In this document: piece by piece, positions 10,941-22,043 of the stretch
Layout: every line of letters begins with the position of its first letter
Numbering within the stretch: the stretch's first letter is position 1
From: Nipponacmea schrenckii
Lineage: Eukaryota; Mollusca; Gastropoda; Lottiidae
Direction of reading: 5' to 3'
Assembly (NCBI GenBank): GCA_030562195.1
Contig: CM060200.1
Span: 31,659,023 to 31,723,022 of the forward strand
DNA length: 64,000 nt
Translations under genes and position numbers: made by a program
Notes under the pieces: model-generated
Told to the model about the DNA's origin: nothing
The model's database searches: none
The model's input: only the letters and a program-made list of their open reading frames with translations

Positions 10941-12174
10941 ATGAATGACAGTATTTCGAAAGAACTGAACGATTTCCTGAGTAATTTCTCAGACTCTGAC
11001 TTTGATAGCGACAGTGAAATAGACTTTCCACATCTAAATTCCAAAAGCTCAAACTATTCAACTCCATCTCGACCGACTAAGACTTTATCGACATCGACCA
11101 GCATTTTAAGTCTGGAAAGGAAAAACTTTATTTTGAACCATCCAGATTTTAATTTTGACTATACACATTATACTAAATCTATAGTTATTTCATTTAATAA
11201 GGAAGAAACGTACAGACTTATACTTCAGTTTTGTTCGAACCAGCAGTGGCGGAGCCAGGTTTACGTCCCAGGGGGGGGGGGGGGGCGAGATTTCTGAGGT
11301 TGCCCGAATTTCGAACTTAGTTATTAGAGTTTTCTTCGAGAGAAACACTATTGTTATTGGCAGAGTATTTTCACTCTTTTAGTCTTTCTAGAACACATGA
11401 TACTACCCCCTTAGGAGATCCATAAGTATTCAGTTTAGATTACGGGCTGTACTGTTTTCACCCGATTTTGAATGAGATTTGGGCCGTTAAAATTTTTTTT
11501 TTAAATGCCTTGCCCGAAAAACTAGCCTTTGGGGCTGCGAGGGGGGCAGCTGCCCCCCCTGTGGCTCGGCCACTGCGAACCAGTATTCTTTATTCAAGGA
11601 TGACTCTTTAAATGGCCAAATTTTCAAAACTTTTGATTCGTCCATGTCTCCTTCTAATCAATTAAGTACTACGTTAACATTTTACAACAAGAAAAATAAA
11701 CTCCATGTTCAGGGTACAGACTGTTCCAGATGGATCGAGATTGTGTTTTCTAAGTTTATTCCATCTAATCCTGAAATAAGTGATAATCTGGACAAGATTT
11801 CTGTGCCCAGTGTAAGCCAAAAGTTTTCTACTGTCGGAACTCAAACTTGTGAACTAAATACCAGTGTAAGTGTACAAACTGATTTTCCTTTCTGTACTTC
11901 AACTGAAAAATCAAAGTGCGAAGCCGCCATAGAGAAGATGTCAATTGAAATTTTGCGACTCTCGGATCAAATCAATGACTTAACCAAGAAACTATCTGCG
12001 GTCTCAGGTCCGATACCAGTGCCAGTTCCCACTGTTAAACCTACTCAACCTATAAATTTTGATAAAGTTAATGAACTTATAAAGAAGCAAAACCTTAAGA
12101 AGTCAACTAAAGCCATTAAGAAAACTCATGATTTTACAACTCGGCCCATTCAAAGATCCATCGCGTGTGCCTAA
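10941..12174 (+). pseudogene. LINE ORF1 N-terminal region, split by a MITE
   Basis: The first part (10941-11243) starts at ATG with MNDSISKELNDFLSNF, followed by a Ser/Asp-rich acidic stretch (DSDFDSDSEIDF) and a basic/aromatic region. It is interrupted at 11244-11575 by a MITE and resumes at 11584 (frame restored after the 8-bp target duplication is discounted). The second part includes NNKLHVQGTDCSRWIEIVF-like sequence at about 11690-11760, a predicted coiled coil (IEKMSIEILRLSDQINDLTKKL at 11930-12000) and a Lys-rich end. It probably binds element RNA. A stop at 12172-12174 separates it from the esterase part by a frameshift. Confidence 0.6.
11244..11575 (+). mobile_element. hAT-like MITE with 8-bp target duplication
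   Basis: 332-bp insertion with terminal inverted repeats cagtggcggagcca / tggctcggccactg, flanked by a perfect 8-bp direct repeat cgaaccag (11236-11243 and 11576-11583). The TIR type and 8-bp duplication are typical of hAT elements. It contains a poly-G run and a ggggggcagctgcccccc palindrome and has no coding capacity. It splits LINE ORF1. Confidence 0.9.
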
Positions 12175-12175
12175 A

Positions 12176-12786
12176 CCTTAGTCATTGGAAGTTCTCTCGT
12201 GAAGTCCCTTTCTTCGTTACGACTATCAGACAACTTAGGACAATTATGTGTCATCGATACCAACAGTGGATCGACAATTAGCGAACTGAAACCGAGATTA
12301 TTACAATTACTTGGTGAAGCTACGTCTATCAAAAACATTGTGCTCTCTGTCGGAGGAAATGACTTAAGCAAGAAATTAGCAACTTTTCAACAATGTGTAA
12401 ATGACTATAAGAATTTATTGAAGGAACTACTAACTAACTATAACGATATTAATATATTTGTATGTTCTGTAATCCCTCGAATTAACCCTTTTAATTTCCA
12501 GATGCGGTGCCAAAAATTTAACTATTTTCTACGGCAGTTTTGTCATGACAATAGATGTCAATATATTAATATTTACGATTCTTTCATTTGTAGTGAAGTT
12601 TGGGTGCAACATGGTGTTCATTTAAATAATTTTGGAACTAATATTTTATCTCATATCATTGTAGATTCGGTTGTCAGACAGAACAGAAAATCTAATCCTT
12701 TTATTTATCCTTTAAGGTATAACCCACAGGCATTAAATTGTATTTTAAATTCACTTTCAGCAACAGCCAGACGTCTATCTTACTAA
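12176..12786 (+). pseudogene. LINE ORF1 SGNH/GDSL esterase-like domain
   Basis: The frame reads LVIGSSLVKSL (block I, the Ser of the SGNH fold) at about 12178, VLSVGGNDLSKK (block III, Gly/Asn) at about 12343, and VQHGVHLNNFG (block V, catalytic His) at about 12605, ending at TAA 12784-12786. The order and spacing fit SGNH hydrolases. In CR1-type LINEs this domain is part of ORF1 and may act on lipids or RNP membrane association. The upstream ORF1 part is one frame off, so a small indel lies near 12170. Confidence 0.68.
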
Positions 12787-12805
12787 TTGTTTTAAACCAT
12801 ATAAT

Positions 12806-13905
12806 ATGTATAACTTTTTAAAAGAGCGGGGTCTTCATATTGGTCACTTAAATGTTTGCCATGCGGTTAATAAAAAGACTCAAATTTGCCAACTTATTTC
12901 AAATTTTGACATTTTTGGTTTATCTGAAACTCACCTAAAGTCGTTTGTACCAACTAAATATTTCAGTACTCCAGGTTTTCACTTGCCATTTCGAAAAGGT
13001 AAGTGTTATAATAGTTCAGCTGGACTTCTACTTTTTGTTAAAGAACATTTAAATTGTAGGAGACGGGAAGATTTAGAATCGCTTGATATAGAAGCAATTT
13101 GGATTGAAATAAATCTCACTAAACATAAACCCTTATTAATATGTTGCATTTATAGGCACCCAAATTCTAATAAATGCTGGTTAGACTCATTTGCTAAAAT
13201 GACTGAAAAGGTTTGGAACAAAAATAAAGAAATTATTGTGTTAGGTGATATTAATATTGATGTGTCAAATGGAAAAAATTCAAATTGGAATAATTAACTG
13301 TCTTTATATAGTTTAAAACAAATTATAAAACTTCCTACGAGTAACTAAAACATCTTCCACTATCATTGATCATGTTATCGTTTCGAATGAAAGTAATATA
13401 ACTGAAGTAAATGTCCCGGTATATGGTTTATCTGATCATTACCCAACTTGTATTACCTGGAATAAAAAAGGCGCACATATTCCAAAACCTAAGCATGTTT
13501 ATATTTACTACCGGAGTATGAAACATTTTGATGTAGGTTTATTTAAAAATGATCTTGCAACAGCCCCTTTTTATAAAATTTTATACTCAATCTGACCCCA
13601 ATATTGCGTTAGAATCTTGGTATAATATTATCCAGCCAATAATTGATACCCATGCACCATTAAAGTTAAAACGTGTCCAAAATGAAATAAAGTCACCCTG
13701 GTTAGACTCTGAAATTTTAAAATTAATGCGCATAAGAGACGGTTTGAAAAAGAAAGGCAAAGATGATGAATATCGGAAGTGTAGAAATTTGGTCATTGAA
13801 ATGATCGATAAAGCCAAAAAGCAGTTTAACATAAAACTTGCTTCAGATCAGAAAAACTCAAAACATATCTGGAAAGTTAATAGACAACAATTATTATGGA
13901 TATAG
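12806..13905 (+). pseudogene. LINE endonuclease domain, broken and truncated
   Basis: Begins MYNFLKERGLHIGHLNVCH with the typical endonuclease opening, then FDIFGLSETHL (catalytic Glu), IYRHPNSN and VLGDINIDVSN. A stop at about 13297 and frame changes near 13345 and 13549 break it. Later pieces show IIDHVIVSN and YGLSDHYPT (Asp-His) and a linker with SPWLDSEILKLMRIRD, normally found between the endonuclease and the RT. Coding homology ends before the RT. It would nick target DNA in an intact element. Confidence 0.7.
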
Positions 13906-13915
13906 ACTTCAGCTT

Positions 13916-14424
13916 GGCAGCTGCCCCCCTCACAGCCCCAAAGGCTAGTTTTTCGGGCAAGGCATTTAAAAAAAAAAATTTTAACGGCCCAAATCTCATT
14001 CAAAATCGGGTGAAAACAGTACATCCCGTAAATTAAACTGAATACTTATGGATCTCCTAAGGGGGTAGTATCATGTGTTCTAGAAAGACTAAAAGAGTGA
14101 AAATACTCTGCCAATAACAATAGTGTTTCTCTCGAAGAAAACTCTAATAACTAAGTTCGAAATTCGGGCAACCTCAGAAATCTCGCCCCCCCCCCCCCCC
14201 CGGGACGTAAACCTGGCTCCGCCACTGCTGGTTCGAACAAAACTGAAGTATAAGTCTGTACGTTTCTTCCTTATTAAATGAAATAACTATAGATTTAGTA
14301 TAATGTGTATAGTCAAAATTAAAATCTGGATGGTTCAAAATAAAGTTTTTCCTTTCCAGACTTAAAATGCTGGTCGATGTCGATAAAGTCTTAGTCGGTC
14401 GAGATGGAGTTGAATAGTTTGAGC
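13916..14424 (-). repeat. Inverted copy of LINE head plus MITE (arm of a large inverted repeat)
   Basis: This stretch is the reverse complement of 11047-11560: a MITE lacking about 20 bp of one end (13916-14227), then the same 8-bp target site (ctggttcg) and the same LINE ORF1 sequence, ending at the N gap. Because both arms share the same MITE insertion, the inversion/duplication happened after the MITE landed, or is an assembly foldback. The inner junction falls at the ggcagctg palindrome. Confidence 0.85.
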
Positions 14425-14924
14425 NNNNNNNNNNNNNNNNNNNNNNNNNNNNNNNNNNNNNNNNNNNNNNNNNNNNNNNNNNNNNNNNNNNNNNNNNNNN
14501 NNNNNNNNNNNNNNNNNNNNNNNNNNNNNNNNNNNNNNNNNNNNNNNNNNNNNNNNNNNNNNNNNNNNNNNNNNNNNNNNNNNNNNNNNNNNNNNNNNNN
14601 NNNNNNNNNNNNNNNNNNNNNNNNNNNNNNNNNNNNNNNNNNNNNNNNNNNNNNNNNNNNNNNNNNNNNNNNNNNNNNNNNNNNNNNNNNNNNNNNNNNN
14701 NNNNNNNNNNNNNNNNNNNNNNNNNNNNNNNNNNNNNNNNNNNNNNNNNNNNNNNNNNNNNNNNNNNNNNNNNNNNNNNNNNNNNNNNNNNNNNNNNNNN
14801 NNNNNNNNNNNNNNNNNNNNNNNNNNNNNNNNNNNNNNNNNNNNNNNNNNNNNNNNNNNNNNNNNNNNNNNNNNNNNNNNNNNNNNNNNNNNNNNNNNNN
14901 NNNNNNNNNNNNNNNNNNNNNNNN
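14425..14924. other. Assembly gap (500 N)
   Basis: 500 undetermined bases of fixed length, so the true distance is unknown. Left flank is the inverted LINE/MITE arm; right flank leads into the Polinton polB region. Confidence 1.
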
Positions 14925-15135
14925 TAGATGGATATGATCTCAACGATAAGACTGCATAATTATGAATTCCATGTAAGTTTGGTTATTTGTTTTGATACTT
15001 ATTATTTCTAATACAAAACAAATATTTCTAATACAACAAATATTTTTTTATACACTTGACAAAAATCTTTTGAATTTTTTGAGTTATTTAGAATTATTGC
15101 ATGTTTTAATTATTTTGAATAATTATATTTTTCAG

Positions 15136-16776
15136 GGATGTTGTTATCACGGTTGTGCTACATGTTACCCAGGACCCATTGATGATTTGAAACATCATCA
15201 TCCCTATGATCCTTCAAGAACCACAAGATACTTACGTCACCACACCATGGACCGATTGGAGAAATTGAAAACCTATGGGTTGGATAAAATAGAAGTCATG
15301 TGGGAATGTGAGTTTGATCGACAACGACAACAAAATATTGAAATGGATGAATTCATCACTGGTTTGGAATTGAGAGGATGGTCGTGCCCTGATCCATTAA
15401 TGCCCAGAGACGCATTCTTTAGTGGACGGACAAATGTCATACAACTGATGGCGGAACCCCAACAAGAAGGCGAAAAATTCCACTACGTCGATGTAGTATC
15501 ACTTTATCCCTACGTCTGTAAATATGGTACCTTTCCCATCCAAGAACCCGATATCATCACACAGCCTGAACTCAGTCGCTGGCACGAATATGAAGGATTG
15601 ATTAAATGTCGAGTTCTTCCGCCCAAAAAACTCTACCATCCAGTCTTACCATTCAGCAATGGAAAACTAACTTTTCCCCTTTGCCGGACGTGTGTACAAG
15701 ATCACATGAAACAAGACGATGTTGCTGTGTATCAAGAATGTCATCACAGTGAAAAAGAAAGAGCTTGGGTCGGCACGTTTGTGACTTTAGAATTGAAGAA
15801 AGCAGTGGAGATGGGTTACACAATTCTGGAAATTTACGAAGTCTGGCACTGGAATCAATGGAGCCAGTACGATCCCGAAACCAAGACTGGTGGATTATTC
15901 ACTGATTATATCAATAGTTACTTGAAAATGAAGATGGGGAGCAGTGGATATCCAGACAACTGCCACACAGATGAAGAGAAACAACATTTCATCGAAGAAG
16001 TTTACAGAAAAGAAGGAATAATGTTGGATCCGGAACAAATTAAACCGAATGAAGGCAAACGTGCGTTTAGTAAAGCTATTTTGAACACATTATGGGGGAA
16101 GTTTGGACAAAGAGATAATTTTAGTCAGACTGAATACATCACAGATCCTTCAGAATATTTTCAATTGATGAATGACACCACCGAAACTGTGTTGTCAACG
16201 ACAACATGATCATGATTGAAAAGTTGAAGAAAGAACAACACGTCCAACCATGTGCGATAACCAATGTGGTGATTGCCGCCTTTATTACTGCCCAAGCCCG
16301 TTTAAAACTGTACAGTGTCATAGAACCCTTGGAGTGTGTTACTTTTCCACCGACAGCATCATCTACAGACATCTACCAAAGCAATGGAATCCAACAAAAG
16401 GTTCGTCGTTAGGAGAATGGAAAAACGAACAACCGGAAAATGTGTCCATAAAACAATTCGTCGCCGGAGGACCTAAAAATTACGCCTACCAGCTAAGTAA
16501 TGGTGAAACGGTTTGCAAAGTTCACGGATTCACTATGAATTACAGAGGAATGTAGCAACTTAATTTTGAGACGGTCAAAAACATGGTACGTCATTTGGAA
16601 GAAAATGCTGGTGTACCTATAGATAACCCACATAAGATCGTCCGATCACGTGACAGGACATTATAGACTCGTCCGGAACAAAAACTGTTTAAGGCTGTTT
16701 ACACCAAACGAATGGTTCATTTCAACTCAAGAGGAGAACCTGACAACACCTTACCCTATGGATATACTGAAATCTA
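15136..16776 (+). pseudogene. polB: Family B DNA polymerase of Polinton, 5'-truncated and frameshifted
   Basis: Homology begins right after a splice-acceptor-like ttttcag at 15135 with GCCYHGCATCYPG. Palm motif A YVDVVSLYPY lies at about 15484, motif B KAILNTLWGKFG at about 16072 and motif C CYFSTDSIIY at about 16339 (the usual YxDTDS has Ser for the first Asp here). The C-terminal region FKAVYTKRMVHFN is at about 16684. At least two frameshifts occur (about 16200 and 16330) with stops after 16555. The N-terminal exonuclease is missing at the gap. It would replicate the element from a protein primer. The substituted motif C residue and frame breaks mark it as dead. Confidence 0.85.
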
Positions 16777-17209
16777 GAATTAGACAGAGGTGGTTGAAAT
16801 TTAGAGTTGTCCATGACTTTTTACCCAGAATTCAAGAATATCAACAAACGAATTGTATCGGTTGTGAAACGGATCATCCCAGTCAAAAATATCACAGTTG
16901 TCTGGGCATTGGAGCCACCCAGTCGACAATTATTTTGGCCCTAGAGGTCACGTGCGATTGTGGGAGAAGGAAGACGATTGGTCCATCGACGTGGACAGGG
17001 AATTGAGAAAACAGTGCGGTGTACCATTGCATTTACTATCTGGTACAAAGATACAATCCCGAAACCATACAGAATGCCTTGGACGATTATTTTTCAACGA
17101 GAGATTTGAGAGGGTTGCACATTTCCTTTACTGTCATGGTGGAGCAAACAAAAACCATAAAGTCCGGAAGCTTGTGTGTCATTATTTAGTGTATATACTG
17201 TATATAAAA
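16760..17209 (+). pseudogene. Polinton small Cys/His-motif protein, frameshifted
   Basis: The frame carries RWLKFRVVHDFLPRIQEY and then CIGCETDHPSQKYHSCL, a C-x2-C-x4-H-x5-H-x-C cluster I know from uncharacterised proteins next to polB in marine invertebrate Polintons. After a frame change at about 16898 it continues HPVDNYFGPRGHVRLWEKEDDW. The function is unknown; the Cys/His pattern suggests a zinc-binding site. It follows polB directly on the same strand. Broken by at least one frameshift. Confidence 0.55.
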
Positions 17210-17400
17210 TGTTATAAACTGTTGGAAACCAATGAAAATATCAGCAACAAACCACGTGACTTGTCTTGACCAATGAAGACATGAGCCATCTACGTGATCT
17301 GTTTCAACCAATGAAAACATCAACCAACCACGTGATCATACCACGTGACCTGCCAGAGGGTATACATGCTGAATCACAGCTTCTTTTCATCACTCTCATC
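17210..17400 (+). other. Short spacer with repeated cacgtg motifs
   Basis: No gene recognised. aaccacgtgac-like words (E-box CACGTG) recur at about 17250, 17323 and 17341 beside accaatga words, so this may be promoter-proximal sequence of the zinc-knuckle gene, or a short tandem repeat. Confidence 0.35.
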
Positions 17401-18112
17401 ACAACACTTGGAGGACTGATGAATCAAAAAAGAAGCTATGGAGAATGTTATCATTGTGGAGACAAGGGACGTTGGTTGCGGACAGGAGAAAAAAAAACAA
17501 GCCAAGAAAACACAAGACATGTGTTACAACTGCAACGAAAGAGGACATTGGGCCAGTGATTGTTCTCACCCCAAACGAAAACAGCCCAGACAAGGAAAAT
17601 GTTTCTCATGCAAAAGAGATGGACACTGGCAAAACGAATGTCCCGAAAAGGAAAGCAGCAGTAAAACCAAAGGAGAAAAAACCGAAGAAGCTGATCAAAA
17701 GTGCCTCAACTGAAGATAACCTCAACAAACATGCCACTGAAGATAACCTCAACAAACATTCCACTGAAGAAAACCACCGATGTCTCAACTGTCACCAGCT
17801 CGGACATGGATTGTTTCATTGTGGACAGCCCATTGAAAACAGAGTCACCTTCGACGACGTTACCAATGCCTTGTTCAACAAGCGCGGTTCCTTGTACAAT
17901 GCCAGAAAACAACGCTTTTGGTACTGGTGTGGAGAAGCTGCCGAATATTTCCGAAGATACCAAAGCTCCAAGTATTGAACCCACTGAACCAATCATCACT
18001 GACGATTTGGCCAGAGCTGTTATCATCCCTCTAGATCCCCGTGGATTTAGAAACGTGTACGCTTTACCTAGAGCCCCGTGGAAAAGTGAAGCCTGGACCT
18101 TAGTAATGATGA
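17400..18112 (+). pseudogene. CCHC zinc-knuckle protein of Polinton, split by PLE1
   Basis: Across two frames it shows CYHCGDKGRW (degenerate), CYNCNERGHWASDC, CFSCKRDGHWQNEC and CLNCHQLGHGLFHC: three intact C-x2-C-x4-H-x4-C knuckles, a nucleic-acid-binding type best known from retroviral Gag. A Lys-rich linker and a short Asn/Thr-rich tandem repeat (17704-17775) separate knuckles 2 and 3. The C-terminal part (RGFRNVYALPRAPWKS) is duplicated at 22316-22474 across the PLE1 insertion, where the protein ends at TAA. Frame changes at about 17440 and 17700. It may act as a nucleocapsid-like or replication-associated protein of the element; the role is inference. Confidence 0.65.
18004..18112 (+). 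repeat. 109-bp direct repeat flanking PLE1 (left copy)
   Basis: Matches 22316-22424 base for base except for two substitutions. It lies exactly outside the Penelope-like element and is part of the Polinton zinc-knuckle gene, so it is best read as a long target-site duplication. Confidence 0.88.
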
Positions 18113-18285
18113 TTTAGTTTTCGGGGAAGGGAGGGATTGAATCTCCCAAATGTACAGGCCTAGGGTGGAACAAATATCTTATTGAGAAATTGGGATCTGG
18201 ATCTGTTGGATGATTTTCTTCTCTTCTGATCTGAAATTAGAAAAAATAAAATAACTCGCCCCATGGGCGAGGAGTATAGTACCTG

Positions 18286-20380
18286 TTAAGTACAGATTAT
18301 TTTTAGTTTGCTATGAACAAGGTTGTCATTTAAGTTCTGATTTTTTGAATATGCCACTATCATTTTCTGTTTATAGACATGAGGAAATTTCTCTTGAAGA
18401 CTCTTATAATGGGTTTGAACTATCTTACTTGCTTTATTACTGGTTGTATTAAATGGAACTACAAAGGGTGCTATGCCTACACTATGGTGAATATTAAGTC
18501 CTATGGGTCTTGCTGTATTCAATGTCTCAATCCAATGGGCTTCTCTAGATTGACGGAATTTGGTAGTTTCATCTTCGGGCAAGTCGATTTCTATGCGCTC
18601 AATTGGGGTTAGGGTGAGATCGTCAAGTGAATGATCGTCAAGATTAAAATGGTTAGAAACAGGCTTGTCTTTTTTTAATTTAATATCTGATCTGTGGGCA
18701 TTAAAACGAGTGCGTAATTTGTTCTGTGTTTCCCCGATATATTGTTTGGGACATTTTTTACATGAAATTAAGTATATTACATTCGAGTTTTCACATGTTA
18801 GGTGCTCTTGGATCGGGTATCTTTTATTCGTAGAGTTACTTACAAAATAATGCGTTTCTGATATAAAGGGACATGTTTTGCATCTGGTTGACATACATGG
18901 GGCACTCCTTAAACCTGGAGGCACTTCGGCATAAAGTCTATTTTTAGCTGCTAACTGTGCTAATGTGGAATTTTTTATGTTTCGTAAAAATCGTTTAGAG
19001 TATCCACGCTCTTTCAGTTTTGAGAAAACAATCGTACAGGCTTGGTTGAAATCAGTAGTATCGAGAAAGTCTATGCTCTTGTGACTGACGTTGGCTGTTA
19101 GTTTGATGGACGGGTGGTGGTTGTTGAGGATTTCAAAAAATTGCCAAAATTGTTCTATGGAGTAAGTCCAAACTATGAAAATGTCATCTAAGAAGCGTCC
19201 ATAGAAAAGTGGGTCAAATGGACAAAGGGGTAATAACTCACGTTCCCACTCTGCCATGAAAAGGTTTGCGTATGAAGGGGCGAATCGTTTGCCCATAGCT
19301 GTACCTGAGGTTTGTAGATGTGTTTTACCATTAAATGTGAAATCATTGCGACTAAGACAAATCTCTAAAAGCTGTAGAATTGCATCATCGGGTCTGTCTG
19401 GATCTGGGTTTCTATCAAAAGCTTTGCGAACTGCCATTAGGCCAGTAGTGTTGTCGATATTGGTGTACATAGAAGTTACGTCTATTGAAATTAGAATAGC
19501 ATTTGAAGGGACTTTGAGGTTTTTTATTTTATTGACAAAGTCAGTTGTGTCCTTGAGGTAGGCTCGATGTTGACATGCTAGTGGTAGTAAGAAATGATCG
19601 ATGTATTCTGACACTGCATAAGACTCACTACCACAGTCTGAGATAATCGGGCGGCCTTTAGGGATTCTATTAGGCATGAACCAATCCTTGGTAGGATTCT
19701 TATGAATTTTCGGCAAAGTGTATAAGTGTCTCTCGCGGCAATCAGGTTTGGCAGAAAGATAGTCATATTGTTTCTGTTTTAAATGACTTGTTTTAACTAA
19801 GTCGGCAAGAATATTGTTTATCATATTAGCAGTTTCTTTAAAAATCGGCTCCGGTAAAATTGCATAGTGTTTAGGATTATTCAATTGATGCTCTGCTTCT
19901 GCAATATAATCTTCCCTATTTAATATAACGCAACATGAACCTTTGTCACTCTTTTTAATTACAATGCTATCGTCTTTTTTAAGTACATTTAATGCTTCAC
20001 GTTCTACTCGCGTTAGATTAGGCTTCCCGTGTGTTATGGAAAGATTTGATATTTGGTTATTCATACTTGTAAATACGTTTAATATTTCTGGATGGATAGC
20101 GGTTTTAGGTGGTTTCCACGTGGATTTAGGAATAAACATTGTTCTAGCACCGCGTGGAGGGTGGTTTCGAAAAAAGTATGTGCAACTGCGATTCCGTTGA
20201 AATCGTTGAATAGACGGTTGAAGATAATCAAGGTTAGGTAATTTAGGAGTCGGAATAAATTTAAGTCCACGATCTAAGATTGAATGCTGGAGGGGTGTGA
20301 GAATTTTTCGGCTTAAGTTAACGACGGTTTGGCCTAGCGGCGGCCTCTCAATATTTTTATCCCCAGTAATTAGTTTAAAG
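18286..20380 (-). CDS. Penelope-like reverse transcriptase with GIY-YIG endonuclease (PLE1 copy 1)
   Basis: Open on minus from about 20380 to 18286 (the first ATG is at 20139). It shows an N-terminal region RNHPPRGARTMFIPKS, RT fingers SDKGSCCVILNREDY, motif A ISIDVTSMYTNI, motif B GTAMGKRFAPSYANLFM, motif C FYGRFLDDIFIVW, then a thumb and the GIY-YIG nuclease NVIYLISCKKCPKQYIGET with LRTRFNAHRSD. Compared with copy 2 at 57290-57470 it lacks about 62 codons just after SHKSIDFLDTT (thumb region). The deletion is in frame and has ctg microhomology, so the ORF stays open but the protein is probably inactive. It primes reverse transcription at nicks or telomeric ends. Confidence 0.87.
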
Positions 20381-22043
20381 ACTTACCCGGTGCTTGAAGC
20401 TGGTGTATCCAAAACAAGTATATTTTGTTGGCTGTTTCCGGAGACCAATGAAGATTATCAACTGGTTCGAATTCTTCTTCGTAGGGTGACAGGATTGTTG
20501 CGTTCTCAGTGTCGGAGTTCATCATCATATCGTTGAATGTCTTAAGATTCTGCTGGGCTTTCTTAGATATTTTATTAGAGATAGATATACATGAAAATAT
20601 GATCTTGGAGCTAGGAAAGGTTTGGTTGGCTGTGGAAATTAATTTCTGGGCTTGGTTAAATGAGGTTCTCGCTAACTGGTCACGATTGTTGAGGCCTACA
20701 TGCAGAATGATCGTAGCCGGTTTTATGATCATGGTCGTAAGATTCAAGGATGGACTGGATGTGGTGGATTTGGGCACCAGGGTACGAGTGTATTTCGGTG
20801 TCTGGAGCTGTTTTGGTAATTCGGTTGAGGTTTGAGGACCCAATAATTAAAGTAGATTTCTGCAGAGCAGGTAGATTCCATGATGACTTGTCCTTGGTTT
20901 GGTGATAAAAGGGTTTGATAGCGGATATAATGGTTGTCGACGGGGTGATACTGGATTGGTAGTTGTTACAAATGTGGCATTGGGTACGGACTGAGATCTG
21001 TTTCGTGGTGGAGATGGTCTGGGCACACGACTTGACCTGGTTGGAGAATTCGGGGTGGTTTGTTGATCCAAAAACTTACAGAAGGAAGAAAGGTCGACCG
21101 AACCTGGGTCACGTGGTGAAGATTCAGATGGTGTAGGCGAGGAATCTGAAAGGGAAAAGAGAAGGGGGGTACCTTCTCTACGAGAACGTTTACCAAAATC
21201 TGCTGGGCTAGGGGATGGTGAACTGCGGGCTCGTTTAGGTGTCTGGTTCGACATGGTGGTGACTCTTGTTGGTGCGGGTGTTAGTGGATCAATCTCCATT
21301 TCAGTTGGTAAGGATATGGTTACTCTGGTCTTGGTTTCGTTGATCGTTTGGTAGAATTTGGCAATCACAGGTTGAGTTAGACGTTTCCCATAGGATCGAC
21401 GGGCCCATGAGAGGGCATGGGAAATAATGCGGTCGATGGCTGGTTGTGATAAAGACTTGGTTCGGATGAAGGTCAGTGTCTCCTGCAGGGTTGCTTGGTA
21501 ATGGTCGATCAGGGTCTGCGTTACCTTAGAGAGCCATGTCCGGTTGAGGGATCTAATATTGGCGTCAACAGTTGACGTTTTCATAGCTGGACGAATAAAA
21601 CAATCCAATTCAGAGACTTTGCGCTTGAAGGTGAACGCGGGTTGACCTTGCTGTTGGAGGGTAAGGATTGCCAAATGGTGGAGACACTGCAAAACCTGGA
21701 AGAATATCTTAACAAAGGGTTCTTCCTCCTTATGAGTGGGAACTGGTTGGCGTCTGTGGGTTGGTGAGCGTTTCTGATATTGGTGAGGCCGGTGGTTATT
21801 TTTGGATGGGTAGGCTGTGTTGTGGGTAAGTGGATGGTTATCTCTGGATGAATAGGCAGTGTTGTGGGTAGGTCGTTGGTGTGGTGGGATATAAATGGTT
21901 TGATTGGTTGGTGGTCGGCGATTGGTAGATGGTAGAGGTCGATGGAATACTGGGCCGTTATAGGGTTCGTGATGTTGGTTTGGATGGCGATAAGTGTTAC
22001 GATGTCTGGCTTCTTGCCAGTGGTTGTCAAAGTTGCGGAGCAT
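20370..22043 (-). pseudogene. PLE1 ORF1 with SGNH-hydrolase-like domain (copy 1, frameshifted)
   Basis: Starts at ATG 22043 (MLRNFDNHWQEARHRNTY), has a long His/Pro/Asn-rich region and a Ser/Pro-rich region (RARSSPSPSPADFGKRSR). After a frame break at about 20845 it continues with ATIILHVGLNNRDQ (SGNH block III) and DNLHWSPETANKIY (Asp-His block V), to TAA at 20370. In copy 2 the same protein is continuous and also shows block I (LIIGSSNLNRI). The family is a GDSL/SGNH esterase-like fold; its role in a Penelope element is unknown. The last codons contain GTAAGT, a possible splice donor toward ORF2. Confidence 0.68.

Larger units (their letters stand above)
10941..13905 (+). mobile_element. 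CR1-group LINE fragment (ORF1 with SGNH domain, endonuclease); RT missing
   Basis: A plus-strand LINE remnant: ORF1 N-terminal region, an SGNH/GDSL-type esterase domain and an AP-like endonuclease follow in order. Homology stops at about 13905, before any RT motif, where an inverted segment begins. Esterase-type ORF1 proteins are known in CR1/L2 elements. A hAT-like MITE splits ORF1. Confidence 0.75.

Noticed and set aside
11270..11290. Poly-G/poly-C runs (also 4384, 5405, 14188, 27720) as G-quadruplex regulators
   Set aside because: They are homopolymer tracts within repeats with length variation; no further support.
14362..14943. ORFs across 14425-14924, 35229-35728 and 62681-63180
   Set aside because: They consist of undetermined bases; no coding information.
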